64,000 bases of DNA from Aquatica leii (GCA_035610365.1 CM069433.1:133628545-133692544), one strand, 5' to 3'. Counted from the stretch's first letter, positions 10,767-22,329 are shown. Numbers and translations: made by a program. The notes: a model not told the origin generated them from the letters alone.

Positions 10767-12010
10767 TAGATGGTAGACGAATAAGTTGATATATAAGTGA
10801 TTTTGGTAATAGAAAAAAGTCAGTCGGTTAACAGTCGTCGAAAGATAGTTAGTTGGTTTTGGGGGTGGTAAACTCTTACCCTTTAGATGAAGTAACGCCG
10901 CGGAAAACGTGAATTTTTAGTGCAGTTAGTGGAGTTTTGTTTCTCCTAATTCGTAAAATCTACGACTTTTAAGAGAACGTCACGCGCTTTCAGTTTTATT
11001 TTACGTAGTGTAGAACCGTGTTTGTCCAGTGGTACAACGCGGTTATATCTCCGCCTTGGTAGCGGTTATAAAAAACCTTCCGACGGTACATAGTCCTCTG
11101 GGAACACCCTTCAACGTTTCTTCCTGATCACATCTGACAACCCAGGATCAAACACAAGTTCTTTTCTGGATTTACGACGACGACAATTTAAAGTATTTAT
11201 ATTGTACCGATTACTTAAAGTTTGTGAATTTTATTTACGCGTTTAAGTGTCTTAAAATCATTAGTTTTTTAGAAAAATGAGTGTTGTGAATTAACGATTT
11301 CATCGATAATATAATTAATAAATGATTATTGTCCGTATTTGTCAAAACTATGTGATAAAATTTCGTTGTGTTAAAAATTTGTTTGACAACCGGAAAATTT
11401 ATTATTAAAATTTTCATCCTGTTTTTTTTTCAATAGATTAATTAATTTAATTTTGTATTGAATTGATATTTATTTAATGCGCACACGGCCGTGCTTTGGT
11501 TAATTAAAATTTTTTATTGTTTTTTTATTTTATTTTAGTTTCATTTCTTTAAAAATTTTGTTTGTTTTGATATAATTATTAAATTACTTTAATTTTTTTA
11601 ACTTTATTGTTTACTTAAATTTTTTTTATTTTTAATAGTTTTTTTTGTTTGTTCTATTTTCTTGTTTTGTGTAATTTTTGTTCAAATAAATGTTAAATAG
11701 TTAAATTGTAAACAAGCTTTTAATTCCGTCGGCCTCCGCGTTATGTCAAGTTTAAGTTCATTTCAGATTTTAGTGAGATACACTCTATTAAGGTAAGTCC
11801 ATTTAGAGTGTATCCTTCAGGAGCGGGCTTATGGTTGGCAAAGGCCAGAAGTCAATTGGGCTTTACTCGTTCCTGGTGCCCTTTGATTTTGACTTTTGAT
11901 TTTGTTTTTGTTCAAGTTTCCAAAACGATCACGAAATTTTGAATATAACCTACCCCGTCTTCAGTGAGCACCGGCAAAACTTCATTTATGTTACTTTATT
12001 TCATGCAATT
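10767..12010 (+). mobile_element. LTR-like dispersed repeat, copy A
   Basis: This block is homologous to the reverse strand of 35,111-36,862 (copy B) and, in its 3' half, to 38,830-39,579 (copy C). Shared segments are a TATA region ('gaataag..gatatataagtg' then 'gattttggt', about 10780-10805), 'aagtaacgccgcgg' (about 10890), 'atgcgcacacggccgt' (about 11478), an AATAAA signal at 11685-11690 followed by 'aagcttttaattccgtcgg', and a hairpin GATACACTCT/AGAGTGTATC (11776-11813). A TATA box, initiator, polyadenylation signal and absence of coding sequence fit a long solo LTR, probably Gypsy-type. Exact ends are not resolved; the 5' end may lie before the minisatellite. Confidence 0.6.
10788..10830 (+). 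promoter_or_regulatory. TATA box and arthropod-type initiator in copy A
   Basis: 'gatatataag' (10788-10797) lies about 30 bp before 'gtcagtcggtt' (TCAGT initiator, from about 10820). Copy B has the matching 'ttatatatatagg' followed by 'agttagttgg', so the arrangement is shared within the family. Confidence 0.5.
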
Positions 12011-12022
12011 GTCATTGTTTCA

Positions 12023-12298
12023 TCTTTTGCACGTAACATTGTAAAGAAAGAATTCGGGCAATAAACCCAAGTTCAAAGCATGTTGTTTGCAAATTCTAGG
12101 AAATATTAATGTGGATGGCATGTAGATACCTGCCGCAGAAACGCAAATTTCTGTTGTAACTGTTTGTCCTGTTTCTGAAGAATTAAGTATCCCCACCTGA
12201 CGTTTTCTTCTTTTAGCCAAACTTTCGCAACTTTGATTACGCCGGCTGTAAAAGCTTTCGCTATGTTGTTTAATAAAGGTCAAGTTTAATGACTGCAA
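12023..12298 (-). pseudogene. pogo/jerky-type DDE transposase fragment
   Basis: The 92-residue reading contains 'RKRQVGILNSSETGQTVTTE' followed by 'CVSAAGIYMPSTLIFPR'. This matches the region just after the first catalytic Asp in DDE_1 (CENP-B/jerky/Tigger) transposases, normally 'KQVG..TS.ERG..VT...A.NAAG...PP..IFPR'. Only this block survives, with no N-terminal HTH and no later acids. It abuts the 3' end of LTR-like copy A, which may have inserted beside it. Confidence 0.65.
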
Positions 12299-14345
12299 TG
12301 TACGTACTAAAAACCTGTCCCATCATTAAAGAACATGCCTCTCTCCATTTTGCCTCAAATGCATGCGTCTTTATCTTAACTAACTAAACAACAAAAGGCT
12401 TTTAACTAACAATTTGATTTTATGCGGAAAATGTACCCTAAGAAAGAAGCTTTCTTCCTATACTATACAAAATGCATGGCTAGTAAAATCAAACACATTA
12501 AATCAAGAAAAATTGTTGTGTCATTTATATAACCGTTTCTAATGGCATCTTTTTTTTGCACTTATTTTTATCATTTCCTAGATTAATGTGAACTATAACG
12601 GTTATTAATCACAAAAATTTCTTTAAAAAGCTACAGATTATGGTTATTATTATATAATATTGTACAATATGTATTAATATAAATAAAATAAACAGAAATT
12701 AATTAATTTAATAAATGTGGATTACTTATAATTGAATAAAATAGCATTGTTCGCATTACTTGGAATTATTTGGAATGGAATGAATACTCGTATACATTGT
12801 TTTACGTTTTTTCATATTTAGGATTTACTCATAGTAACTCGCTAATAAATTTCTGTTAATTAAGGACAATTTTTTATTTAAATGTGTACTGCTAATATTT
12901 AAAGTTTTATAACAAAATTACGCTGTGACTATAATTTTCCGGCGTAAATATAAACAATGCAAATACTTATTAATTCTATAATTACGCACAATAAATCGCA
13001 TAAATTATTATTTTAATTTAAAATCTATAATAATTAACAGAAAAGTGAAAAAAAATTGTAAATTACAAACACTGTACATCAATTTTTAAATTTAATACAC
13101 CTGTGTTGATATAACAAGTACTACACACCTTGAGTTAAAAATAACGCAATTTTGGCAACACATGTTTATAATGGTATTTTATTACAATGTCTTTATTGTT
13201 TTTGTTTTTGATTTATGTATTACCTAACTTTTTATTTTGCAAATTAAAGCAATAGAACAATTTAATATTAAAATTATGTCGCTCATATTTCAAACTTTTT
13301 AACACTTAACGACTGCCTACAATTTCTTTTTCAATATTTTTTAATGAAAATTGAATTAAAATAATAATTTTGATTCAGTTTTACATATTAAGTATTAAAA
13401 TTAATAATGCCGTTTAGTGAAAAATAAAATTTTATGGGAATATAAACGAACAGGTGTAAAAAGAAAATTGGTAAGTAAATTTATTTTGACGGTGCATGCT
13501 TAATTTATAAGCACGATGCTTGCGTATATATTTTTGGAATATTTAAATTTTAACAGCTTTATTACACATTTTTTTATTACACGTGTTTTGATTTTCATTT
13601 TTTATATAAGTTGACAGGTTTATGAATTAAGTATTTATGAGATTTTAATAAAGCTGTATATTTATAAAAACCAATTGCATTATTCTGATTTGTTTGTCAA
13701 ACATTTACCAAACGTATATCAAAATGTTTTAAACAGAAGAAAAATTGTTTTTTAACAATTCCATTTTTTTATCAAGTAGAAATTTTTTAAATAAAAACTT
13801 CTGCACTATAAATTTTATAATACATTTTTTAGATTACTGTTAAAACACTTTTAGGTCAATGTTTTAAGAAACAAAAAAATTGGGCTGCTTTGCTTTATTT
13901 ATAACAACAACATAAATTTGAGGAAAAGATAAGTATAACAAGCGATAAAGCGTTTGTAATATAAAAAAATACTTTCAGTATATTATCTACAAACTATAAT
14001 TCACTAAATGAGATTTATATGTTTGAAACGTCTATACTTTCTTAGATTTTTGTTTTATATTGTAAAAGCTTTTTTTTTAATATATTTTTTGTTTTATTTT
14101 TCGAACTGGTGTAGTAACATTTTTCAAACTCTATACAAATAAAACATCATTTAACTGAATCTTGCATTGAAAAGGGACACGTTCTGTTCTTTGATTAATA
14201 TTACTGAGTTAGTATTAACAAGTATTTGTTTATTTAATAATAACATTAAATAAATGTATGATTTGAAAATAAACAAGTGTATAGCTGGTTCTATTTGCAT
14301 AAATTCTCTTTAGAAATAATTTTGCTCAACCTAGCATTTAAGTTA
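12299..14345. other. AT-rich region, no gene seen
   Basis: About 2 kb of AT-rich sequence with short chance ORFs only. I found no repeat structure or protein similarity. Confidence 0.5.
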
Positions 14346-14347
14346 CA

Positions 14348-14930
14348 AAGATGAAAACTTACCAAAAACGTTAACAGCAATTACCGATGGAAAATTAAGC
14401 TTTAGACGGGCAGCTAAAACATTTCATGAGCCTAAGTCATCTCTACATCATAAATTTTACGGTAAAAATCCGTGACTACATTGGCACTCTCTGAAAATGA
14501 GGAACAAAAAATAGTAAAACATATAATTACAGGCCTTCTTGGGGTTTTCCTTTAACAACATTTGATATACGTTTAGTAGGTCAAAATTATCTTAATCGGA
14601 ATGGTGTAGAGGAAAAAATATTCAACAATAACTTACCGGGAGCGGAGTGGGCTCAAGATTTTTTAAAAAGGCATTCAAATGTTCTGGTAACCCGCCTAGT
14701 AGAAAACGTAAAAAAATGCCGGGCTGCTGTCAATGAAAATATAATCAATAAATATTTTGAAAATCTAGCTAAGTCGATGGAAAATGTACCTCTAAGTAAT
14801 GTACATTGATGAGACCAATATGTTACATGATCCAGTACAAGTAAAGGTAGTACTCCGACGAGGTATAAAACAACTCGGGTAATGTTATCACTTTATTAAT
14901 GTACGGGCCGGATGTATGCTACTACATAGG
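14348..14930 (+). pseudogene. pogo/jerky-like transposase N-terminal relic
   Basis: With several frameshifts the strand reads a psq-type HTH ('ITDGKLSFRRAAKTFHEPKS'), then a CENP-B-type DNA-binding domain ('LSENEEQKIVKHIITGLLGW', 'GFPLTTFDIRLVGQNYLNR', 'NLPGAEWAQDFLKRHS'), then the start of the DDE domain ('VHDETNMLHDP', expected 'NYDETNLSDDP'). The first catalytic Asp is visible in 'DETN', but a stop precedes it and the rest is unrecognisable. Such proteins bind element ends and catalyse cut-and-paste transposition. This is an old, inactive copy; the fragment at 12,023-12,298 belongs to the same broad family but is on the other strand. Confidence 0.75.
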
Positions 14931-15317
14931 AAAAACGCCGTTTATAATAATTATAGTTTGGGTTTATGTTTTCAATTTTCTTCTCAGGTTTGCTTCTATA
15001 CATAAATAGTAATCAATTTTGCATTATTTTTTTAGCTGAATTTACACAATACGCTTGTTTAGAGTGAAAAATTGTGTCATTGTAGAGTTCATTTCAAGAC
15101 TAAAGAACCGCTGCGCAGAAACCAGTTTTGTTCCGAATGTCAGTACACTAGCTAATCAAAAAACTTTTGCACTTTTCATACGGCGTTTGAGGTGTCCACA
15201 TTTATTCCACAAGTTGTTACAAACTCTTTTTCATCTTTGTGTTTTATATTTTTTTATATTTTATTCATCGTCTTGTATGCATTTTTTAGTTAATTAAAGA
15301 TAAACCATTACAGTTAA

Positions 15318-17720
15318 CCCATTTGTGCCCACGGACTTTTTTTTTATAAATATAAAAAACCATTATTATTTTTGGCATTATAGTACCTAATGTTGTTATG
15401 TGTATTTTGTTAAACTTTTTTTTTTCATTAAATTAGGAGAAAAATAGGTGTACTCAAATGGGTACGCTGGGATAATAACGTTAAAAACTTTAATGTTTTA
15501 GTAAATAAAAACAAATAAATTAACTATGAAATTGAACAAAGCACTCCCTTTCAATGCACAAAGTCATCTTGCATTTTATGCACTCCCATCTAACTCTTCG
15601 ATGGCACTGCCGGCAACGAAGTTGTTTTTCCAATTTACCTGGAAAGTGTCCAGCTTCACTTCTAATTATACTTTGTGGTATATTCTGTGTTCTCCGATTA
15701 GCAGGCCATTTTTGAAAATTCCTTAGATAATGTCTGGTAACGCTCCTGGTAAACTGTAGCAGATCTTGTTTTTGTACAGGGTTGCAAAGCACGTGGAGCC
15801 TCCAAGCATTAACCATGGACACGTTCAACATGTGAGTCCATAAGGGCCACCACCATTTTTTCCTTGGATAGTGACTCTTAAGTTGTTTACAGCTTGGTCT
15901 AATATATCAACACCTCCCATTCCTGCATTGTAATGGAAAAACAGTCGGGGTTGCGGAACTTCGATTTTTTCTTTTTGCTCTTTAGACCATCTTTGTACTT
16001 TCGAAAGTGGATCGCAACTATCGTAGTTTGTTGCCATTGTGACAACACTATTGTCTCTCCATCTGACAAACAACAAAGAATTTTCTTCATCAAACTGGAA
16101 TGAAAAATACCCGCGTGCTTTCTTCTTCATTTCTGCCGTTGGCGGTAAGGGACACTGTTTTGTTCGATTGTCCCTGATTGTTCCAGTAGCTTTGAAGCCA
16201 AGTTGTCGAAGTTGATTCATCAGTGAGTAGCTCGTAAAATAATTGTCGAAATAAACGATATGGTCCGTTGGGTTCACAACAGTTTGAAGCAATTCCAAAA
16301 CAATTTTCGATCCAAGAGGTATATTTGTTTTTTTGTTGTCCAATTTTGCACCGCAGTAGGTATCAAGCTGATAACAGTAGCCCGAAGAGCTACACAGCAT
16401 CCAGTCCTTAAATCCAAAACGGACAGGTTTTCCCCGTATAAGCTGTTTGGAGGAGTGATGGCCGAAATATTTTACCATAGCCTCATCAATAGAAAGTTGT
16501 TCGTGAAATATCCCCCACTGAAGAAACCTTTTATTTATTTTTTCCATGAAAGGTCTCAATTTGGCCATCTTATCAGACTTATCTATTTCCTCATTATTAC
16601 AGAGATGCAAATATTGTTTTATTTTATAGTACCTATTGCGACTCATACAGTTGGACACAAGTTGTGTATTTAAGTCTTCATCAAGGCACCAATATAAGCG
16701 CTCTCTGGGTAGATGGTGGTATCCACTAAATAAAAGAATACCTATAAAAGTTCTAACTTCATCGACCGATACGACGAAGTTGTGGTCATTTTTCTGTAAT
16801 GAATAACGATTTGTTTCGTCAACTATATATTGCAAGACTTCTTGATCCAGAAACTTCTCAAATATTTGTATGGGGTTTAGACCATTCAAAGCCTGTTTCA
16901 CATTATTTTGACGGTTCAGGTAACCTGTGGTCCCATTCATAGTGATGTCAGTTTTCTGCGACGTCCATCTGGGAGGGTGTTCATCAATCTTCTGTTTTTT
17001 TTAGTAGGTTGCTCTTTTTGATTTTGAAACAACAATGCCAGTGGTACATCGTCATCTGAGTCATAATTCTCATCATCTATGAAAACCTCAATTTCTCCAG
17101 GAACATCAACCGGTAAAATATCAGCTTGAAGATTGTCTTCCTCAATTTCATCAATATCTGATTCCTCGTCAGGATCAGGAGGAATTATCACCAAATCAAT
17201 ATTTTTATTAGATGTTTCCAAATCATTCAACGAGTCTAATGCGGAACATAAATTATGGTGACGCTTTCCATAGAAACTTTTACAACTTATTGACTTTGGG
17301 TCCATTTCCACTACAGCTATAATGCACAGAAAAAACTATAAAATCCCATTGTACTCAAACGAGTACATCAATAAATAATGGTGTTTATTATAATCATAAA
17401 TTATACTAACCCCCAATATGGTGTTATAAGATAATGAAATACATACCTGATCAATTTTTGGAATGGATAGAATAACACTAAACGCTATAAATCTAATTAA
17501 TTTTCAAGAACAACTGTCGTAACGCACGGTACACCACGCACATGAAGATTCAAAATAAAAGTTCGTTACAATAAAACAATCTTACATTGCCATAAAAGAA
17601 AACTGTAATACCTTTGATACCAAACGAAATATTTCTGCAACTATTAGTAAGCATTCTACTATAGGTGTCTCTGTAAGTACAGTTTTCAAAAGTGTACTCA
17701 TTTGAGTACAGTGGGGCAAC
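15318..17720 (-). mobile_element. piggyBac-type DNA transposon
   Basis: The left end is TTAA (15314-15317), the piggyBac target site, followed by 'cccatttgtgcccacgg'. The opposite end is less clear: 'gtggggcaa' near 17,711-17,719 resembles the reverse complement of the left end but is not followed by TTAA, so the right terminus is degraded or truncated. Inside is a nearly full transposase on the minus strand. Palindromic subterminal repeats of the type GTACTCAAATGGGTAC occur at about 15,450, 17,349 and 17,694 and may be transposase-binding sites. Confidence 0.85.
15520..17311 (-). pseudogene. piggyBac transposase, two single-base frameshifts
   Basis: Three consecutive minus-strand frames cover the whole protein: 17311-16937 (acidic N-terminus), 16940-15825 (DDE_Tnp_1_7 core) and 15831-15520 (C-terminus), about 595 residues in total, the family's usual size. 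Catalytic positions are visible in 'LSIDEAMVKYFGHHS', 'IVYFDNYFTSYS' and 'GMGGVDILDQAV'. The C-terminus ends in a cysteine-rich zinc domain ('CRQCHRRVRWECIKC'). One indel lies near 16,940; the other is in an A-run near 15,855, just before the conserved WWW..WTH stretch. All three Asp remain, so the copy was probably active not long ago. Confidence 0.92.
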
Positions 17721-18440
17721 CTCACCTCACGGTTCTTTAGTGGTGAAATGATCTCTACCCTAAAATTACTTATTGTGCATGTTTAGCTTTATTTTTGCTG
17801 TGCTATTTATTTATTCGAGCATTATAAAAGCATGTGGGTTCGTAGAATAACAAAATGGTTTAACTACGTCTTATGGGATAATGTTCTTTTGTTTTTAGTT
17901 TTATTTTTAGTGTCTCAAAATTACTGAGAAAAAATGTATAATTCTTAGAACAGTGAATTAAACATCATAACGTTATTCTTTTATTAACGGTGTCAACAAA
18001 CTATTTAATGCTACAGGTCCGTAATTTTCAATTTATTTTTCATTTTTTAAAGGTTTAATGAAAATTTTTTTGTTGTATTGATACTACGATTTTAACTTCT
18101 AAATTAACAACCTGTTAATCAGATACATGTTGTATGCATTTACTGCTTTGTAACCAATAAATTTTTATTTGTTATTCCCTGAATTTCGGATATTGCTATC
18201 AATCGGTTATTTATTAAAATTAGTTAACATTTTGATTATTCAGTAGTAAACTTATAAATTAATAGAATGAAAATTTGACTGTTGATTGTTTTAAATTAAC
18301 GTATGATCGCAGGGTTTAAAAACTCTATTAATTTCTAAAAAGTTCATTTTAGATCCTTTACCACAAAAATGTCTTATAGTGAAGATAACGTATCTTAAAA
18401 ACCAATCATGATTTAATAAGAACGATTTCACTTCTTTTGA
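17721..18440. other. AT-rich spacer, nothing recognised
   Basis: No ORF, repeat or protein relic could be supported in this stretch. Confidence 0.5.
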
Positions 18441-18458
18441 CTTACCCGTAAAAAAGAA

Positions 18459-18645
18459 GTTACTGTCCGGCTGTCTTTTTCCAAGTACTTGTCCAAGAGA
18501 GTTAATTTACGCGCTGCTTTTTTTACGTACTTGAAAAAGAGTTATTTACGGTTTTTTTTTTCATTTGCCCGAAGAAAAGTTACTGACGGGTGATGTTTCT
18601 TTATTCGTTACTAACGGGCTGGTTTCTTTTACGTATCTTTATTAT
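18459..18645. repeat. Degenerate ~40-bp tandem repeat
   Basis: Units beginning GTTA(C/A/T)T start at 18459, 18501, 18541, 18579 and 18607 (spacings 42, 40, 38, 28). Each has a middle 'acgggct' or 'acgcgct' and a T-rich tail before 'acttg' or similar. The copies are quite diverged. Confidence 0.55.
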
Positions 18646-19896
18646 TTTTTTTCTTGGAGTGTACGTTTTGTATAAAGTTATTAGTTAGTAACAAATTGTT
18701 AAGTGGTCGTCAACCTGCGCCCAGTCAAGATACAACAAACCGCAATACGTGATCTTCAATTTGAGGATTAGGTGCCATATAAAAAGGTCAGAAATTAGTA
18801 TATGAGTTTCTAATATTTTTATTTGATTATTGTACGAGTGATGCGATGAATTGAGACACTGCCTAACGCGAAAAAATTGAGAATAATTATTTAAATTTAA
18901 CCCTGTCGTTTAAACGAGGTTTTTTGTTTGTTTTTTGTTGTAAACGGAGAAAGCAAATTTAGTATTTTCTGTTATTTGTTTTTAACAATTGACGTGTCGT
19001 TTATAAGATTTGTTTTACTTTTTTTGCACCGAAAGATCACGTTAATAACACCTATAGAATTAATAAAATGGCATGTCGATTATTTCGCGTCGCGGAATTT
19101 TATTGCGAGTCCATCTGCTGTAAGTCTTCTTTAGATATGACAGAGAATCGCGAACGCGACAAACTGTTGAAAAAATCATTTTAAACTGTGGATGCACATT
19201 TCCGAAGGTGAAATCCCCACTTTGAAACTTTTACATCTGAAAGGATGTGGCAACGTAGCTCGAATCGTGTCATTATCTTAGAAGCTGTAGAACTGTGAAC
19301 TGCCTTAAAACTCGCGTAAAATCCAGTAATCATTTTGTTTTGTTGTTTTTTTTTAAATGCTCGTTAACTAATTAGAGTGTGGTGAAACAACTGCCAAGGA
19401 TCACGCGATATAAATTGTTTATTTAATCATTGAATGATATATTTAATCCGACCGTATTCAATCAAAGCCTGGCTAAATTTCTGAAAGTTTCACTTTGGAT
19501 CTAAAATTAATTGTATTTAGAGAAAATTTTACATTTATCAAAATGCTCTCAACCGTGTCTAAACCAGCAGAAAATGACAGTCAGTGGACGTGAATCTCAA
19601 TTTTTCGACCTTTCCTCTCATAACATGCTTGTGAGCAGAGTATTTGTATTTTAGCTTTGCGAAGGTTACATTTTGCCTTGAAAATATTTTATTCAAATAA
19701 AGTTCGATGTTTTGAGATTTTGTTGCTTGCTTTGTGTTTCTTAACGTACATCGCTTGGAAAAAAGAACCTAAGCGTTATCAACACAGTCTAAATATTTCC
19801 TAATACTTGTTGCTTAAACAAAACTTAGATTTATGAAAGTAAATAAGTACGGTCATTCACGACATTAAAGCTTTACAACCAAAAAGTCGCGTCTCA
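18646..19896. other. Non-coding stretch with a possible promoter
   Basis: 'gccatataaaaaggtcag' near 18,773-18,790 looks like a TATA box, but no downstream gene can be tied to it. The rest shows no recognisable gene. Confidence 0.35.
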
Positions 19897-20541
19897 ATGT
19901 TGGTGCCAACAGGGTGGAATAAAAAGAGTCGCGAACTTGTGACAGAGTTTATCAAGTATTTTGTTAACGATTTGAAAACAGCCCAAAATACTCATTTTTG
20001 CTCTCCTCCAGAAATTTTTTTTATAAAAGATGTACCCTCCAGTTTACAATCATTTTGGACTAAACTGTTACATACTACTAAAACTATAAATGGGAAACAA
20101 CAGCTGGGAGTGTTTGAGTTTAGAGTTTTTACTACTAATTCAATGCCAAGCACAATTTCCGTTATTCTTGGAGATAAAGGGCAAAAAATTGAACTACAAA
20201 AATGGAGAAAATTAGTGACGCGGGCTCATTTACATGCTATGATGTTCGTTCAAGTACATGAATTTAAGATAACGCGATCGTGTTTCTTCTTATATATGTC
20301 ACTGAAAGCTATGTTTTATCTGTGGTTTTATCAGCGCGCAGCAATTCTTTATAGTGAACGGTCTCGCTCATCTTTCGTTATTACAAAAAATTCTCCATAT
20401 GTCATTGGTGTTGCTGATTCATTATTTTTTAGCGATGAAGAGGTTATGGAAAACAATTCCGAGGCATTTAATGAACAAATGTTAAATACAAACAATTGGC
20501 GACTTATCATACGACTCTATTCTCTTTTAATATGTACCTAG
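19897..20541 (+). CDS. Unrecognised 214-residue ORF
   Basis: An ATG at 19897 (context 'gtctcaATGttg') opens a 214-codon frame to TAG at 20539, the longest intact frame outside clear transposon genes. It begins MLVPTGWNKKSREL, has a mixed, protein-like composition with charged and aromatic residues ('GDKGQKIELQKWRKLVT', 'HAMMFVQVHEFK'), a hydrophobic stretch around residues 129-148, and an acidic segment 'FFSDEEVMENNSEAFNEQ'. No signal peptide is evident. I recognise no family motif. It might be a single exon, part of a degraded mobile element, or an old viral insertion; the sequence does not decide. Later AATAAA-type sequence ('ggaataaacc', about 20,610) could end a transcript. Confidence 0.4.
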   Translation: MLVPTGWNKKSRELVTEFIKYFVNDLKTAQNTHFCSPPEIFFIKDVPSSLQSFWTKLLHTTKTINGKQQLGVFEFRVFTTNSMPSTISVILGDKGQKIELQKWRKLVTRAHLHAMMFVQVHEFKITRSCFFLYMSLKAMFYLWFYQRAAILYSERSRSSFVITKNSPYVIGVADSLFFSDEEVMENNSEAFNEQMLNTNNWRLIIRLYSLLICT

Positions 20542-21689
20542 AATATTATTTGTTTTTGTTTTTTTAATTTTTTTTATTATTTATGTATAGATTCTTATTT
20601 TTAAAAATCGGAATAAACCTTGTTCGTTATAGTATTACGTAGGTAATATTGTGTTTGTTTTCAACACCTTCCAATAGTTGCAACATTTGTGAATTTTTTC
20701 ACCCTTCTCAGATTTGTATGTAAGCAATAAATTTGTCCATTTTTTCTTGCAAACTAATTTTGAATGCTGAAAGCAAGTACCCCATTGTGTTGGCTTGCCA
20801 ATTCTTTACTAATCTCTGTTCAGAAAAGCTTCCTTTTGTTTACATTATGCATATCCCGATAATAGATTTTTTCAGAATCCAAAAGCTCTGGCAAACAAAC
20901 TAAAAAAAAGACTGTGTAATAATCCACAAATATGAACAAAACTACTAACTTTCGCCTGCTGGTCCAACAGTTTTTAGCACCCATTGGTTTGTTCAGATGA
21001 TCATAGTACATTATAGCATTTATAGAAATCTATAACTCATGGTTAGTTTCTAATAAAATATATGATTGTGATGTTTCTGCATAAAATATTATTATTTATC
21101 CTACTTGAATCAATTCTTTTAACTTCTCTTTCAGCGTTAGTGTCCCAATCCTTCTCCTGTCGTTTCGGATGTAATAATATACATTGATACATTTTTAATT
21201 ATTTTACTAAAAACAACATTTTAATAAACATGTATCTAAGCTTAAAAATAAATCAAAAATGACTTTTGACTACCAAACTGAGTGAGTTTTCACCAAATTC
21301 AATCGGCTCACGAGGTTATTCAGTTGGGGTAAGAGGAGTGCAAAAATCTAATATCATTTAAACAGCTGATTTGTAAAAAGAATACGTTACAAATTGAGTT
21401 TACTCTTAATGAGCTGAGATTCTGTGCGATTGTGTGCAAAAAGAACACACTTTAAATTATAGAAATTATGAATGTTTTGTATTATAGCGCCGATGATGTA
21501 GACTGTAGAAGATATTTTATTTTATATTGATTATATAAATCGACCACCAGAAAAAACATTATTTTAAATAAGAATTTGCCATTTTGAAATATAGAAAAAT
21601 AATGAATGCTTTGTACGTTTCGTTTATCAAGAAATGAAGTAAGAATAATTTTACATGAAATTGAGGAAAGAATTGTTACACTAACAAAT
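20542..21689. other. AT-rich region, no supported gene
   Basis: A 63-codon minus-strand frame (20,820-21,011) has some protein-like character ('MYYDHLNKPMGAKNCWTSRR') but matches nothing I know. Otherwise nothing is visible. Confidence 0.4.
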
Positions 21690-21694
21690 AAGTA

Positions 21695-21976
21695 AGTTAC
21701 GTTACGTGAAACAATTGACTGTACGCTTGTAAAATTGCAAACGCCTGGAGGAAATAATGCCAAAGTTTTTGAAAACAGGCAAAACTTTTTTTTAATAAAC
21801 GTGCAAGCTATTTGTGATTCATCATTAAAACTTTTGAATATTGTTGCTAGATGGCCTGGGTTCTCACACGCTACAACTTTTTTTAGTAATTCCTATATAA
21901 AAACTCAATTTGAAAATGGACAAATGACAATGGACAACACCATATCTGTTAACCCCTTCGCACAAGAAATTATGTA
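21695..21976 (+). pseudogene. PIF/Harbinger nuclease fragment
   Basis: The frame reads 'AIDCTLVKLQTPGGNNAKVF', then 'FFLINVQAICDSSLKLLNIV' and 'ARWPGFSHATTFFSNSYIK'. This is the central block of HARBI1-like nucleases: AIDCTH.. (first catalytic Asp), VQ.VCD, and ARWPGS.HDS.IF. The conserved 'HDS' has become 'HAT', and the following GDSGYP with the next catalytic residue is lost. It is a short relic with no visible terminal repeats. Confidence 0.8.
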
Positions 21977-22126
21977 GAAAGGTGTTATCGTGTATGAAAA
22001 AAACATATTTCCAATATTGTCTTATGGAATACGGGTAAATATATACAAAGTGGAAGCTGTTATAGCACAGCAGTTCTACACAATAGTGTGTTTTCAGAGC
22101 GGTAAATGTCACTGACATTTACTACT

Positions 22127-22163
22127 CTGAAGATGCAAGCTGCAATGCCTTGCGAAACGTCAG
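22127..22163 (+). repeat. Penelope-type terminal motif, copy 1
   Basis: 'ctgaagatgcaagctgcaat' followed by 'gcgaaacgtcag' matches the TGATGATG...CGAAACGT pattern I associate with Penelope-like element termini and related insect repeats. A palindrome 'gtaaatgtcactgacatttac' lies just upstream (22,102-22,122). Confidence 0.45.
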
Positions 22164-22329
22164 TTTGTTCTACTTCTTGTTTTGGCTCTCAAGAAGAGAC
22201 TATGACCAAGCCTAAGCCTGGGTGTTTTACTACGACGCGGTCTAAGCCGAAAGTCGCTTATAATCATAAACATAACAACCGCGAAAGCTTAAGATTTTAC
22301 AGTTTATTTTTTTTCGGTTTTTGAAACGT

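Noticed and set aside
15055..15297. 80-codon plus-strand ORF before piggyBac
   Set aside because: It starts without ATG, is rich in Phe/Leu/His from AT-rich sequence, and shows no motif.
16260..16673. 137-codon plus-strand ORF
   Set aside because: It is the antisense shadow of the piggyBac transposase on the minus strand.
21864..22118. 84-codon minus-strand ORF
   Set aside because: Overlaps the Harbinger fragment in antisense, has no ATG-supported domain and is AT-driven.
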